From Flavobacterium branchiicola (lineage in GTDB: Bacteria > Bacteroidota > Bacteroidia > Flavobacteriales > Flavobacteriaceae): a stretch of DNA of 64,000 nucleotides. The notes beneath the pieces are model-generated. The model saw nothing but the letters and a program-made list of their open reading frames with translations. It made no database searches and was not told the DNA's origin. The position numbers were made by a program, and so were the translations under genes. Shown one piece after another: positions 25,824-36,017 of this stretch. Each line of letters opens with the position of its first letter. Within the stretch, counting starts at the first letter, position 1. The stretch lies in assembly GCF_018383905.1 (NCBI RefSeq), contig NZ_JAGYWA010000002.1:255262-319261 (forward strand), read 5' to 3'.

Positions 25824-27326
25824 ATGAAACAATTTCAAAATTTAACAGTATTGGTTATGATACTGTTTTGTGCAAATGCTTCAGTTTGTGCCCAGCAGGA
25901 TAAAAAAGAAAACCTATCGATATTATATGTAGGTTTTGATCCTGCAATCGCTGTAAGTGAAAAAATTATTGATTCACCATCCGGTACAGGAGGGATGAAA
26001 CCAGAACGTTTTAGAGAGGATGTGAAAACCAGATTTAATGCATTTGAAAGCTATTTGAAAGAATATTTTACAAATGTTAAGGCCGTAGATGCCCGAAGTT
26101 ATACGATGGATATGTCAAAAGGGTATGATGTTACTATTTTTGATCAGGAAGTTACCCCTTTTGAAGAAAAACAAAGATCCCCGCAATACAAACCTGCAAA
26201 GTATTTAAATGAAGATTTTGATTCTCCAACTATTTTTATTGGACATACCGCACCCGTTATGGGAGAAAGTATTGGTTTGAAACTGGATTGGCTGTGTTTA
26301 TGTTTAGATGCTGATGCACATCATTTAAAGAGCGAGCATCCTATTTTTCATGGACCTTTTCCGGTTAAACTGACAATGGTTACAAAAGCCACACCTGAAG
26401 GGATTTACCATTATCCATCTGGTAAGAATGTGCCAAAAGAAATACCAATGTGGCGTGTTCAAAAAGAAGGCTATCTGGAAGGAAAGGGATACCGTTTAGG
26501 AATGGTATCAAGAGGTGGCGGTTTTTTAGATTCTCCAGATGCAGAATACATATCAAGCGGTGTTAATACTAAGGATTTGGGCGCAGTGGCAATAGGACGC
26601 CATGGAAATTTTTTATTATGGGGCTTTTCCGCTTCCCCTGATTATATGACTGACGAAGCCAAGCAGGTATTTGCCAATGCTGTGGTTTACATTAAACAAT
26701 TTAAAGGACAAAAGCCAATTGCGAGGAAATACAACCAAAGTATTGTTACAAAAGAATCAATTGACATTATACTTGGAAGACTTAACAAGGAATCTTATAA
26801 TGATTTTAAGAAGTACATGACTCAAGTGAATGCCGAGAGAGAGAAAATGATAAAAGAGTTTTTGAACAAAAAGGAAAAAGGAGAAAAGCTCTCTGAGATG
26901 GAAGAAGCTATTTTGGGAGCGCAATCACAGCCGATTCCTGTTCCTAGCTGGGGTGAATATCTTCAGAAGATTTCTGAGAATTATTTCAAACCTGAATATG
27001 TTGAAAATACTGATAAGTTAAAAAATTATCTGCAAAGCAACAAAAAATATATGTACAATGAACCAGAGAGTTCAGACGGGCTGAAAATTGATGAGGATGC
27101 TAAAAAGTTAGGCATAGGTAATGAAGATATAAAACTTTTGCAACAGTGTGTAAGTCTTTTGAAAAATGGTAAAGAAACGGAATTAGCAAACAGATTACTT
27201 TTGCGCTATACAGGTATGCAGAAAAGTCCGCAGGAGTGGGAAAAATGGTTAGACGAGAATGCATCCAAATTATTCTTTACAGAAGCAGGCGGCTACAAAT
27301 GGATGGTTGACACTACGAAAAAATAG
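25824..27326 (+). CDS. Secreted protein with ThuA / class-I-amidotransferase-like fold, unknown role
   Basis: This 500-residue protein has a signal peptide (LTVLVMILFCANASVCAQ). Residues about 28-300 look like a Rossmann-type ThuA or glutamine-amidotransferase-like domain: NLSILYVGFDPAI as first strand, YDVTIFDQEVTPF as second, and AIGRHGNFLLWGFSASPDYMTDEAKQVFANAVVYI as the last helix region, a pattern common in ThuA-like proteins. Residues about 300-500 are helical and charged, with no recognised domain. The LCLCLDADAHHL segment contains cysteines and histidines that could bind metal or be redox partners. I do not know a function. Close spacing ties it to the thioredoxin genes. Confidence 0.7.
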   Translation: MKQFQNLTVLVMILFCANASVCAQQDKKENLSILYVGFDPAIAVSEKIIDSPSGTGGMKPERFREDVKTRFNAFESYLKEYFTNVKAVDARSYTMDMSKGYDVTIFDQEVTPFEEKQRSPQYKPAKYLNEDFDSPTIFIGHTAPVMGESIGLKLDWLCLCLDADAHHLKSEHPIFHGPFPVKLTMVTKATPEGIYHYPSGKNVPKEIPMWRVQKEGYLEGKGYRLGMVSRGGGFLDSPDAEYISSGVNTKDLGAVAIGRHGNFLLWGFSASPDYMTDEAKQVFANAVVYIKQFKGQKPIARKYNQSIVTKESIDIILGRLNKESYNDFKKYMTQVNAEREKMIKEFLNKKEKGEKLSEMEEAILGAQSQPIPVPSWGEYLQKISENYFKPEYVENTDKLKNYLQSNKKYMYNEPESSDGLKIDEDAKKLGIGNEDIKLLQQCVSLLKNGKETELANRLLLRYTGMQKSPQEWEKWLDENASKLFFTEAGGYKWMVDTTKK

Positions 27327-27365
27327 TATTGTCAGCTTAAATTATTAAAAAGAAAATATCAAAAA

Positions 27366-28739
27366 ATGAGAAAAATAATCTGTTTAATAACTTTGGCATT
27401 AGTATTTGTGTCTTGGAATAAGAAAGAGGTAGACTATACCTTAATTTCGGGAGTTATTACCCATAAGTCATCGGACTGGAAAATTGTAAGTAAAGACCAG
27501 TCCTTTTCACAGACACTCAAAATCGATGACCAAGGAAAATTCAGTGATACTCTTCGTGTGAGCGAAGGTATTTACTTTCTATATGACGGAAAGAATTTTG
27601 CCAAACTGTATATTGAAAACGGAGCTGTTATTGTTGTGAATGCTGATGCTGCTGATTTCAATAAAACGATAAAGTTTTCGGGAAAGGGAAGTGAAGCTAC
27701 AAATTATCTTGCCGTAAAACAGCAGACCGAAGATAAGATTATGGGAGACCAAAAAGCATTTTACTCACTCGAGGAAGCAGCATTTAAAGCTAAATCAAAG
27801 GAAATCAAAGCTGGTCTGGAAACACTTTTGGATGGTATTAAAGGAATTTCAGAAAGCTATAAAACCAAAGAGAAGAGAAATATAAATTACAGCTTTCTGG
27901 CAAAATTAGACAACTATGAAAAGTATCATGAATATTTTGCTGCAAAACCTAGTTTTAAAGTATCTCAGGGATTTTTGAGTGAACTTGACGGATTGTCTTT
28001 TGAGAATCTGGAAGACTTCAATTTTTCAGAGGATTACAAAAAAATGATCGTTTCCTACCATATGAAGCAAGCTGAAAAGCTTAGCAAATCAGGTTCGATT
28101 GCGGAGGATGTTGCAGCGATAAAGTCAATAGGCACCATTTCTAACGTGACAATTAAAAATGAACTTCTATTTTCCATGGCTGCCGTAGGAATTACAACAA
28201 CATCCGATCTGAAAAACTACTACAAAGAATTTATGGATGCTTCTTCAAATGATGACAATAAGAAAACAGTTACCCAAATCTATAACAAACTCCTTATTGT
28301 CGACAAGGGGCAGCCTTCGCCAAAATTTGTAAATTATGAAAATAATGAAGGCGGTAAAACATCTTTGGCGGATCTAAAAGGGAAATATGTATACATCGAC
28401 GTGTGGGCAACCTGGTGCGGTCCTTGTATGGCTGAACTTCCTTTCCTAAAAAAAATGGAGGAGAAATACGAAGGAAAGAATATCACTTTTGTAAGCATAT
28501 CAGCTGATAAAGCCAGTGCCCATGACAAATGGAAAAAGATGATCATAGATAAAAAATTAGGGGGTATCCAATTAATGGCTGATAAAGATTTTGGCTCTCA
28601 GTTTTTAAAAGATTATTCGATAATGGCTATTCCGAGATTCATCCTGCTTGATCCTGCGGGGAATATTATCAGTTCGAATGCGCCAAGACCTGCCGAAGAG
28701 GATAAAATAGTTAAACTGTTTACAGAGCTCGGGATATAA
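27366..28739 (+). CDS. TlpA-like thioredoxin protein with altered lipobox
   Basis: This 457-residue protein ends in a TlpA-type thioredoxin domain (about 315-457) with redox site WCGPC (C351, C354) in VWATWCGPCMAELPF and a cis-Pro in MAIPRFILLDPAG. The N-terminal part (about 22-110) is beta-rich and DUF4369-like; a helical middle follows. The leader ends FVSWNKKE, where related proteins carry a lipobox cysteine in place of W; a TGC/TGT to TGG change would explain it. The protein may therefore stay membrane-anchored by its uncleaved leader. It is the last gene before a 448-bp gap. Confidence 0.9.
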   Translation: MRKIICLITLALVFVSWNKKEVDYTLISGVITHKSSDWKIVSKDQSFSQTLKIDDQGKFSDTLRVSEGIYFLYDGKNFAKLYIENGAVIVVNADAADFNKTIKFSGKGSEATNYLAVKQQTEDKIMGDQKAFYSLEEAAFKAKSKEIKAGLETLLDGIKGISESYKTKEKRNINYSFLAKLDNYEKYHEYFAAKPSFKVSQGFLSELDGLSFENLEDFNFSEDYKKMIVSYHMKQAEKLSKSGSIAEDVAAIKSIGTISNVTIKNELLFSMAAVGITTTSDLKNYYKEFMDASSNDDNKKTVTQIYNKLLIVDKGQPSPKFVNYENNEGGKTSLADLKGKYVYIDVWATWCGPCMAELPFLKKMEEKYEGKNITFVSISADKASAHDKWKKMIIDKKLGGIQLMADKDFGSQFLKDYSIMAIPRFILLDPAGNIISSNAPRPAEEDKIVKLFTELGI

Positions 28740-28823
28740 AAAGCAAAAACTGTTGTACATCTGCAAGGCAGAACATTATTGATTTACCTGAATTAAGCAA
28801 TAAAAAAGCTTATTTTTTGATTC

Positions 28824-28846
28824 GGTAGCAATTTTGTTGCCTTTTT
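28824..28846 (+). terminator. Likely terminator after the TlpA gene group
   Basis: GGTAGCAA and TTGTTGCC pair as an 8-bp RNA stem with two G-U pairs, followed by T5. It lies 85 bases behind the stop at 28739. The remainder of the 28740-29187 gap holds one more hairpin and no open gene. Confidence 0.65.
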
Positions 28847-29055
28847 GTAAATAAAAAATAAAAAATTTAACAGTTTTCAGCAAGGGTATAAGATCATTTT
28901 AGACTCTATATATAAAACAGCATCTCATTGCAATAAGCATCGTCTGCCATTTTTGAAAGTACTTTTAAAAGTTGGAATACTTCTTTATAATATTTTGTTT
29001 CATTAAGAAAATTTTGAATTAGTAAGCAAATTTGGAAACAATTAAGGAAGGAAGA

Positions 29056-29085
29056 AAAGAGGACTCAATACAACCGGTCCTCTTT
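29056..29085. repeat. Hairpin upstream of dsbD
   Basis: AAAGAGGAC (29056-29064) and GTCCTCTTT (29077-29085) form a perfect 9-bp stem with a 12-base loop, about 100 bp before the dsbD start. There is no T-run, so this could be a second weak terminator or a leader structure. Confidence 0.5.
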
Positions 29086-29187
29086 CTATATTAACAAGTT
29101 GTAAAAAGTGCAAAAAAAAAGCAGGAATTAAGAGATATTGTGTTGTAGCGCATTTAAAGATTCGTCCCAAATAAATATAAAATATCT

Positions 29188-31230
29188 ATGAAAAAAGCAA
29201 TTCTAATAATAATCCTCTTGTTTACCTGGGTTGGACAGGCACAAGTTTTAGACCCTGTAAAATGGACAACTGCCGTTGAAAAAATTTCCGATACAGAGTA
29301 CAAATTAATATCAAAAGCGATCATACAGCAAGGCTGGCATCTATATTCTCAAAGTGTTCCTGAGAACGGTCCTATACCAACCACTTTTAAATATGAAACT
29401 TCTAAGGGAGCTGTCAAAGTAATCGGCAGTACAAGTGAAAAGGAAGGACATACCATTGACGATCCAATATTCAGGATGAAAATCAAGTATTTTGAAAAAT
29501 CTACTGTTTTCGAGCAAATGATTACAGTTTCGCCTGGTGTCTCTACGGTAAATGGAATAGTGGAATTCATGGTCTGCGATGATTCGAGATGTATGCCTCC
29601 AACAGAAGTTGAATTGAATTTTAATTTAAGCAAGTCCAAAATCATAGCTGCAGAGACAGCAGCACCAATAGAGCAGAATAGTGATGTATCTGATTCTACA
29701 GTTGCACAAAAAGATACTGCAGAGGTAAAATTAGAAAAGGAAAGTGCGCAGCATACTGTTGTGGTAACCGATAATTTGATGCAAGACGAGCCTGAGAAAG
29801 GGCTGTGGGGAATTTTCTTTATTGCATTTCTATCGGGTTTTGCGGCCCTTTTAACTCCATGCGTTTTCCCTATGATCCCAATGACAGTAAGTTTTTTTAC
29901 CAAACAAAGCCAGAATAAGGCGGTCGGGATTAAAAATGCCATCATATACGGGGTGTGTATAATAGTGATTTATGTGCTTTTAGGAACTGCCGTAACGGGC
30001 CTTTTTGGAGCTGATGCGTTAAATGCACTGGCAACCAATGTCTGGTTTAATATTATATTCTTTTTGCTGCTGGTAGTTTTTGCGGTTTCTTTTTTAGGGG
30101 CTTTTGAAATTATGCTGCCCAATTCATGGTCCAATAAAGTAGACTCACAAGCCGACAGAGGAGGTCTTGTTGGAATTTTTTTTATGGCATTGGCGCTCGC
30201 TATAGTTTCTTTTTCATGTACAGGACCTATTGTAGGTACTTTACTGGTACAGGCTGCTTCTAAAGGAGGTTTGGCGCCTATTATAGGCATGCTTGGATTC
30301 TCTCTGGCCATTGCCCTGCCATTTGCTTTATTTGCTGCTTTTCCAGGCTGGCTGAATTCACTTCCTAAATCTGGAGGCTGGCTCAATACTGTAAAAGTTG
30401 TTTTAGGCTTTTTAGAACTGGCACTGGCTTTCAAATTCCTTTCGCAGGCAGATCTTGTTATGCAGACGCATTTGTTGGAACGTGAAGTGTTTTTAGCAAT
30501 TTGGATTGCTGTTTTTGGAGCTCTAGCTTTTTATCTTTTCGGAAAAATTACTCTGCCTCATGATTCTCCCCTGCAGCATATCTCGGTAGGTAGATTGAGC
30601 CTTGGTCTGGTTGTTTTATCTTTTACCATTTATATGATTCCTGGTTTATGGGGCGCTCCACTGAATTTAATCAGTGCATTTCCACCGCCGCAGGATTATA
30701 GTGAATCTCCATATGGCGTAGGGTCTTCAAAAGGAGGATCTTCTTCTGAAGCAGCTCATGCAGATGTACCTGATGGAGCGCACCTGATGGCCCCGCATGA
30801 TATAATGGCTTTTAATGATTACGATAAGGGACTCGCATATGCCAAAAAAACAGGAAAACCTGTTATGCTGGATTTTACGGGCTGGGCTTGTGTGAACTGC
30901 CGAAAAATGGAGCAGAATGTATGGCCTGATCCAGCGATTTTAGCACTTTTAAAAAATGACGTTGTTTTAATTTCACTTTACGTGGATGATAAAAGGGAAT
31001 TGGCGCAGAGCGAGGTTGTGGAGTCCAAACTGCATCCCGGTAAAAAGTTAAAATATATCGGGCAGAAATGGAGTGAACTCCAGACCATTAAGTACAAGGC
31101 CAATTCACAGCCGTTCTATGTACTGACGGATCACAAAGAGGAAAATTTGATAGCTCCTATTGCCTATACACCCAATGTAGAGGATTTTCATAACTGGTTA
31201 AAAACGGGAATTTCCCATTTTAAAAAGTAA
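29188..31230 (+). CDS. dsbD: Thiol:disulfide interchange protein DsbD, full length
   Basis: This 680-residue protein has a signal peptide, a periplasmic alpha domain (about 20-150; C130, C135 in [10 protein letters not shown]), eight or more membrane spans of the beta domain (about 205-500; C225 in [10 protein letters not shown] and C344 in FSCTGPIVG as the redox pair), and a C-terminal thioredoxin-like gamma domain with WACVNC (C568, C571). It passes electrons from cytosolic thioredoxin to periplasmic thiol proteins. All six expected cysteines are present. Its place in a locus with two TlpA proteins and an extra alpha domain suggests it is their dedicated electron source. Confidence 0.96.
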   Translation: MKKAILIIILLFTWVGQAQVLDPVKWTTAVEKISDTEYKLISKAIIQQGWHLYSQSVPENGPIPTTFKYETSKGAVKVIGSTSEKEGHTIDDPIFRMKIKYFEKSTVFEQMITVSPGVSTVNGIVEFMVCDDSRCMPPTEVELNFNLSKSKIIAAETAAPIEQNSDVSDSTVAQKDTAEVKLEKESAQHTVVVTDNLMQDEPEKGLWGIFFIAFLSGFAALLTPCVFPMIPMTVSFFTKQSQNKAVGIKNAIIYGVCIIVIYVLLGTAVTGLFGADALNALATNVWFNIIFFLLLVVFAVSFLGAFEIMLPNSWSNKVDSQADRGGLVGIFFMALALAIVSFSCTGPIVGTLLVQAASKGGLAPIIGMLGFSLAIALPFALFAAFPGWLNSLPKSGGWLNTVKVVLGFLELALAFKFLSQADLVMQTHLLEREVFLAIWIAVFGALAFYLFGKITLPHDSPLQHISVGRLSLGLVVLSFTIYMIPGLWGAPLNLISAFPPPQDYSESPYGVGSSKGGSSSEAAHADVPDGAHLMAPHDIMAFNDYDKGLAYAKKTGKPVMLDFTGWACVNCRKMEQNVWPDPAILALLKNDVVLISLYVDDKRELAQSEVVESKLHPGKKLKYIGQKWSELQTIKYKANSQPFYVLTDHKEENLIAPIAYTPNVEDFHNWLKTGISHFKK

Positions 31231-31327
31231 TTATATAGAAGGTTGTTAATTCTTTGAAAAGAATTGCTTTGGATGTATAATTTAAAGTGATTCTTTTTCA
31301 AAACTATTTAAATTTAAACGTATAGAA

Positions 31328-32845
31328 ATGACAGTTAATACTAAGCCTTTATCACCTGATACTGCCAAGGAGCAATCTGTACTGGAGCGTTATTTTGCTT
31401 CTTTCAGAGCTAATGTAGTCGGGGTTGAGCAGGAATTTGATTCACCTTACGGAAAGAAAAAAATTATCTATGCAGATTGGACTGCCAGCGGTAGATTTTA
31501 CAGACCTATTGAAGAAATGCTTCTCCATAAAGTAGGGCCATTTGTAGCTAACACACATACCGAAACCGCTGTCACCGGATCTGTTATGACCCTGGCTTAT
31601 CATGATGCTAGAACTATTATAAAAGAGCATGTCAATGCATCTTCTGACGATGTGCTGCTTACTGTCGGCACGGGAATGACTGGAGCCATTAATAAATTCC
31701 AGCGTATTCTGGGACTTAAAGTAAATGAGAACATAGCTGATTATACAATAGTCCCTGATGCTTTAAGACCGATTGTTTTTGTAACCCATATGGAGCATCA
31801 TTCCAATCAGACCTCGTGGCTTGAAACTATTGCCAGAGTGGAAGTTATTCCATCGAATGCAGAAGGACTGCCGTGTCTGGCGAGTCTTGAAAAGTTATTA
31901 GAGCAGTATAAAAATACTCCGATAAAAATTGCGGCTGTTACAGCCTGTTCCAATGTGACGGGAATTAAAACCAATTATTATCAGATTGCTCAAATAATGC
32001 ACTCCCATAATGGTTTATGCTTTGTTGATTTTGCCTGTTCAGCTCCGTACGTCACAATTGATATGCATCCGGCTGATGAACTGCAGTATTTAGATGCCAT
32101 TACTTTCTCGCCGCATAAATTTCTGGGGGGACCCGGGACTTCAGGGGTTCTGGTCTTTAATAAAAAATTATACAAAAATCTTATACCTGATAACCCGGGC
32201 GGCGGGACAGTTTCTTATACCAACCCGTGGGGTGACAGGGATTATATCGATGATATTGAAACGCGCGAAGATGGAGGTACACCGGGCTTTTTGCAGACCA
32301 TAAAAACTGCAATGGCAATTAAGCTCAAAGAGCAGATGGGTATTGAAAATATTCTAGCAAGAGAACATGAAATAAATGCCATTGTTCTGGAAAGACTCTC
32401 AACGATTCCTAACTTAAAAATACTGGCACCAAAGAACAAGGACAGACTGGGGGTATATTCTTTTTATATCGAAAATGTCCATTATAATCTGGTAGTAAAG
32501 CTTCTTAATGACCGGTTTGGCATACAGACCCGAGGCGGCTGTTCATGCGCCGGAACGTATGGTCACTTTTTATTAAACGTGGATGTAGCCTTATCAAAAT
32601 CAATTGAACAGAAAATACTCGAAGGCTGTCTTATCGCCCGCCCGGGCTGGATAAGAATGTCTATTCATCCAACAATGACCAATGCAGAGATCGTTTTCAT
32701 CTGTGAGGCTATTGAAGAGACAGTAAAAAACGTAACAGAATGGGAAGGGGATTACCAGTACGACGCACAAAAGAATGAGTTTCTGCATATAGGAACTGCT
32801 TCGATAGAAAAAGAAATAATAAAAAGCTGGTTTTACCTGCAATAG
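31328..32845 (+). CDS. Class V aminotransferase, cysteine-desulfurase-like
   Basis: This 505-residue PLP enzyme has no signal peptide and should be cytosolic. Family features: YADWTASGRFYRP at the start of the core, NTHTETAVTG, the cofactor-binding VDFACSAPY segment and the Schiff-base lysine K264 in FSPHKFLGGPGTSGVLVF. A CSC motif (C405, C407 in RGGCSCAGTYGH) lies where NifS/SufS-like enzymes carry their catalytic persulfide cysteine. It could remove sulfur or selenium from an amino acid, or act as a related lyase. It is longer than SufS (about 400 residues), with extra C-terminal sequence. Context suggests it processes a sulfur compound released from the imported substrate. Confidence 0.88.
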   Translation: MTVNTKPLSPDTAKEQSVLERYFASFRANVVGVEQEFDSPYGKKKIIYADWTASGRFYRPIEEMLLHKVGPFVANTHTETAVTGSVMTLAYHDARTIIKEHVNASSDDVLLTVGTGMTGAINKFQRILGLKVNENIADYTIVPDALRPIVFVTHMEHHSNQTSWLETIARVEVIPSNAEGLPCLASLEKLLEQYKNTPIKIAAVTACSNVTGIKTNYYQIAQIMHSHNGLCFVDFACSAPYVTIDMHPADELQYLDAITFSPHKFLGGPGTSGVLVFNKKLYKNLIPDNPGGGTVSYTNPWGDRDYIDDIETREDGGTPGFLQTIKTAMAIKLKEQMGIENILAREHEINAIVLERLSTIPNLKILAPKNKDRLGVYSFYIENVHYNLVVKLLNDRFGIQTRGGCSCAGTYGHFLLNVDVALSKSIEQKILEGCLIARPGWIRMSIHPTMTNAEIVFICEAIEETVKNVTEWEGDYQYDAQKNEFLHIGTASIEKEIIKSWFYLQ

Positions 32846-33024
32846 CATATTATGAATCCACTACAACTTTTAAAGAAATATTGGCAGTATCAAAGCTTCA
32901 ATCAATTATCGAAGGCCCAAATAACTGTGATGATCCGCAGGGAATCATCCCTTAGGGGTATAAATATATTTGAAAAAAAACAATAGTGGATGAGCTTATA
33001 ATAAACTTCATAATTTAAATAGAA

Positions 33025-35814
33025 ATGAAAAAGAACATTATTTTGAGCATCTGCTCATTGGCTTTCTGCGGCGTAATGTCCGCACAGAAAAGCAATCCTA
33101 ATTTTAATAAAATTAAGGTTTTAGGCGGAATTGAAGAATATTTGTACCAGCCCAATGGAATGAATGTCCTGCTTTTACAGGACAATGCATCGCCGGTTGT
33201 CACTGTACAGATAGTATACAGGGTAGGATCCAAAAACGAAGTTTTGGGAAACACGGGATCAACACACCTTTTAGAGCATTTAATGTTCAAAGGAACCCCA
33301 ACTTTTAACAAAGGCAAAGGAAACGCCATTACTGATGTGCTTCAGAATACCGGAGCCCAGTTAAATGCTACAACATGGTATGACCGTACCAATTATTTTG
33401 AAACCCTGCCTAGTGATAAAATTGCTTTAGCAATTCAGATTGAAGCTGACAGAATGCGCAATTCTCTTCTTCTAAAAGAAGATAAAGAGGCAGAAATGAC
33501 AGTAGTACGCAATGAATTTGAGCGTGGTGAGAATGATCCAAACAGTTTGCTTGATAAAGAAATCTGGGCGGCGGCTTATATTGCACATCCATACCATCAT
33601 TCTACAATCGGTTGGAAATCGGATATTGAAAAAGCACCAATTGAAGTGCTGCGTAATTTTTATAATACTTATTACTGGCCGGATAATGCGACCTTAACAA
33701 TTATAGGTGACTTTAAAAAAGAAAATGTTTTTAACCTTATTGAGCAGTATTTCGGAAAAATCTCAAAGGCCCCAAAGGCTATGCCGCAGCCCTATACGGA
33801 AGAACCGAAGCAGTATGGTCCTCGTAAAATTATAGTGAAGAAACCTGGCGAACTTGGCGTAATTAACAAGGCATACAAAATCCCAGGGGCATTACATGAC
33901 GATCTTCCGGCGCTTAACATATTAGGTGAAATTATCGGATCGGGCCCGTCAGCAATTTTAAACAAAACTTTTGTGGACACTAGATTGGGAATCTATACAT
34001 ATGCCAGCGCAAGTAATTTTAAAGAAGTAGGTCTTTTTACCATTGCAGTTGGCTTTCCGACTACTTCGAAACATGAGGATATTGATGCTAAGATAAGCGA
34101 GGTTATAGCCAAAATACAAAAAGAGGGTGTATCTCAGGACGAGGTAAACCGCGTCGTAGCAAAAATAAGTGCTCAAACGATTTTAGGCAGAGACGGTTCT
34201 GGTATAATTGCATCTGAATTAACCGAAGCAATTGCGAGTGGTGACTGGGCCGATTATGTTACGGGAGTTGACAGGCTTAAAAAAGTTACACCAGCTGATG
34301 TTCTGCGTGTGGCTCAAAAATATTTAGTGGAGGATCAAAGCACTACAGGATATTTTATTCCGAAACAGTCTGGTCCAAATGATGGGCAACAACCAGCTGC
34401 TAGCCAATTTATGACAGAAAACGGTCCCTTTTATTATAGAGATCCAAGTCACGGCCATACAGATGATATTTCTTTGCCACATTTAGTGAACCAAAATAAC
34501 CCAGTTAAAATTAGTGCTTCAAAAGAAGAAACTCCAAAAGATCAAAGTGCAACGTTCTTTAAAAGAGAGAAAGTGGCCGGTATCGATGTGGTTTCTGTTA
34601 AAACCTCAGCTAAGGATTTTGTTACGGTCGCAGCCAGCATATCATTGGGGAATTTTGCTAATGAAAATAAAAATTCGATGTTGCCTTCTATAACAGCCGC
34701 AATGTTGTCAAAAGGAACAATATTGAACGATAAGTTCAAATTCTCTGAAAAACTTCAAAAACTAGGAGTGAATTTAAGTGTAACCGGCTCAACATCTAAA
34801 ATTAACATTGGATTTAAATGTCTTAAAAAAGATCTAGATCAGGTTATTGTGCTTTTGGCTGAAGAATTGCGTTCACCTTTAATGGACAAAAATGAATTTG
34901 AAAATGTGAAGCAGCAGTTTACAGGAAATACCCAACAAAATCTTAATGATCCGGCGCAAAGAGGAAATATAGCCTTGACCCAGGCGATCTATCCTAAGGG
35001 AAATCCAAATTACAATTTAAGTGTAGAAGAGGAGCTTGCTAACATTAAGATGGCCACTTTGGACGAAGTAAAAGCATTCCATAAAAAATATTTTGGACCA
35101 GCTGCGATGCATCTTGTAATTGTAGGAGATACGGAGGGAGCTGACCTGAATAATTCTATAAAGAAATCTTTTAAGAACTGGAATGGCGGTGTAGCGGAAA
35201 GCTTAAAATTTGAAGAAGCCGTAAAATCGTCAAATACAGAGGTAATTACCATTGCGGAGAAGCCTAGTGCCGAGCTCTTCATTGGGCAGTACACAGGACT
35301 AAAAAGATCGGATGCCGATTACGTGCCTTTTTATATCGCTACTTACACTCTTGGGGGTGGATTTGCAGGACGTTTAATGCAGACTGTCAGAGATGTTGAC
35401 GGATTAACGTACAGCATTTCGTCCGGAAGTGGAGGAAATATTATGACAGGCGGGTATTGGTATGTTAACGCGTCATTTAGTCCGTCGTTATTTCAAAAAG
35501 GATTAGATGCCACAATGGTACAGGTTAATAAATGGGTAAAGGAAGGTATCACAGCAACAGAACTAGAAAATAAAAAAACAAACTTGATTGGAAGTTTTAA
35601 AGTAGGACTTTCAACAACTACTGGCCTGAGCCGAACAATTTTGTCTATTGTCGAAAGAGGCCTGGATCCGAATTATATCAATCAATATCCAAAGGATATC
35701 GAAAAAGTGACGTTAAAAGAAGTTAACGAAGCTATAAGGAAATACATTCAACCGGAAAAAATGGTCATCATTAAATCAGGTTCACTTGATAAGGACGGCA
35801 ATCCTCTGAAATAA
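33025..35814 (+). CDS. M16 (pitrilysin/insulinase-type) zinc protease, two-domain, secreted
   Basis: This 929-residue protein has a signal peptide (IILSICSLAFCGVMSAQ). The first M16 domain (about 40-240) holds the inverted zinc motif H81-L-L-E84-H85 in STHLLEHLMFKGT, with a downstream Glu in the ENDPNS helix region as third ligand. Inactive M16 C-type repeats follow, the second half starting near IDVVSVKTSAKDFVTV and including GGFAGRLMQTVRDVDGLTYSI. Such clam-shell proteases cut peptides or unfolded proteins, here in the periplasm. It is last in the import locus, followed by a strong terminator, and is the main reason to think of a peptide substrate. Confidence 0.95.
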   Translation: MKKNIILSICSLAFCGVMSAQKSNPNFNKIKVLGGIEEYLYQPNGMNVLLLQDNASPVVTVQIVYRVGSKNEVLGNTGSTHLLEHLMFKGTPTFNKGKGNAITDVLQNTGAQLNATTWYDRTNYFETLPSDKIALAIQIEADRMRNSLLLKEDKEAEMTVVRNEFERGENDPNSLLDKEIWAAAYIAHPYHHSTIGWKSDIEKAPIEVLRNFYNTYYWPDNATLTIIGDFKKENVFNLIEQYFGKISKAPKAMPQPYTEEPKQYGPRKIIVKKPGELGVINKAYKIPGALHDDLPALNILGEIIGSGPSAILNKTFVDTRLGIYTYASASNFKEVGLFTIAVGFPTTSKHEDIDAKISEVIAKIQKEGVSQDEVNRVVAKISAQTILGRDGSGIIASELTEAIASGDWADYVTGVDRLKKVTPADVLRVAQKYLVEDQSTTGYFIPKQSGPNDGQQPAASQFMTENGPFYYRDPSHGHTDDISLPHLVNQNNPVKISASKEETPKDQSATFFKREKVAGIDVVSVKTSAKDFVTVAASISLGNFANENKNSMLPSITAAMLSKGTILNDKFKFSEKLQKLGVNLSVTGSTSKINIGFKCLKKDLDQVIVLLAEELRSPLMDKNEFENVKQQFTGNTQQNLNDPAQRGNIALTQAIYPKGNPNYNLSVEEELANIKMATLDEVKAFHKKYFGPAAMHLVIVGDTEGADLNNSIKKSFKNWNGGVAESLKFEEAVKSSNTEVITIAEKPSAELFIGQYTGLKRSDADYVPFYIATYTLGGGFAGRLMQTVRDVDGLTYSISSGSGGNIMTGGYWYVNASFSPSLFQKGLDATMVQVNKWVKEGITATELENKKTNLIGSFKVGLSTTTGLSRTILSIVERGLDPNYINQYPKDIEKVTLKEVNEAIRKYIQPEKMVIIKSGSLDKDGNPLK

Positions 35815-35888
35815 GTTTTAATAGTCGGTCTTTCATAATTTTTATTTTTAGAGAATTCAATTTGTTAACTATTTTTTTGAAGGACTCA

Positions 35889-35923
35889 TAAAGAGCTGTT
35901 TGCCGACAGCTCTTTATTTTTTA
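35889..35923 (+). terminator. Terminator closing the import locus
   Basis: A perfect 11-bp stem (TAAAGAGCTGT at 35889-35899, ACAGCTCTTTA at 35906-35916) with a 6-base loop is followed by T6. It lies 74 bases behind the M16 stop. Confidence 0.93.
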
Positions 35924-36017
35924 AGAGGTATGTTAAACATTTTACATCAGGATACCATTTTTGTATATGGTCAAAAGAGCTGCAAGCATGGCTATAATCT
36001 ATATTATTTAATTTTTT

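Noticed and set aside
29349..30434. Two long reverse frames inside dsbD
   Set aside because: They are antisense shadows; all six DsbD cysteines and membrane spans are on the forward strand.
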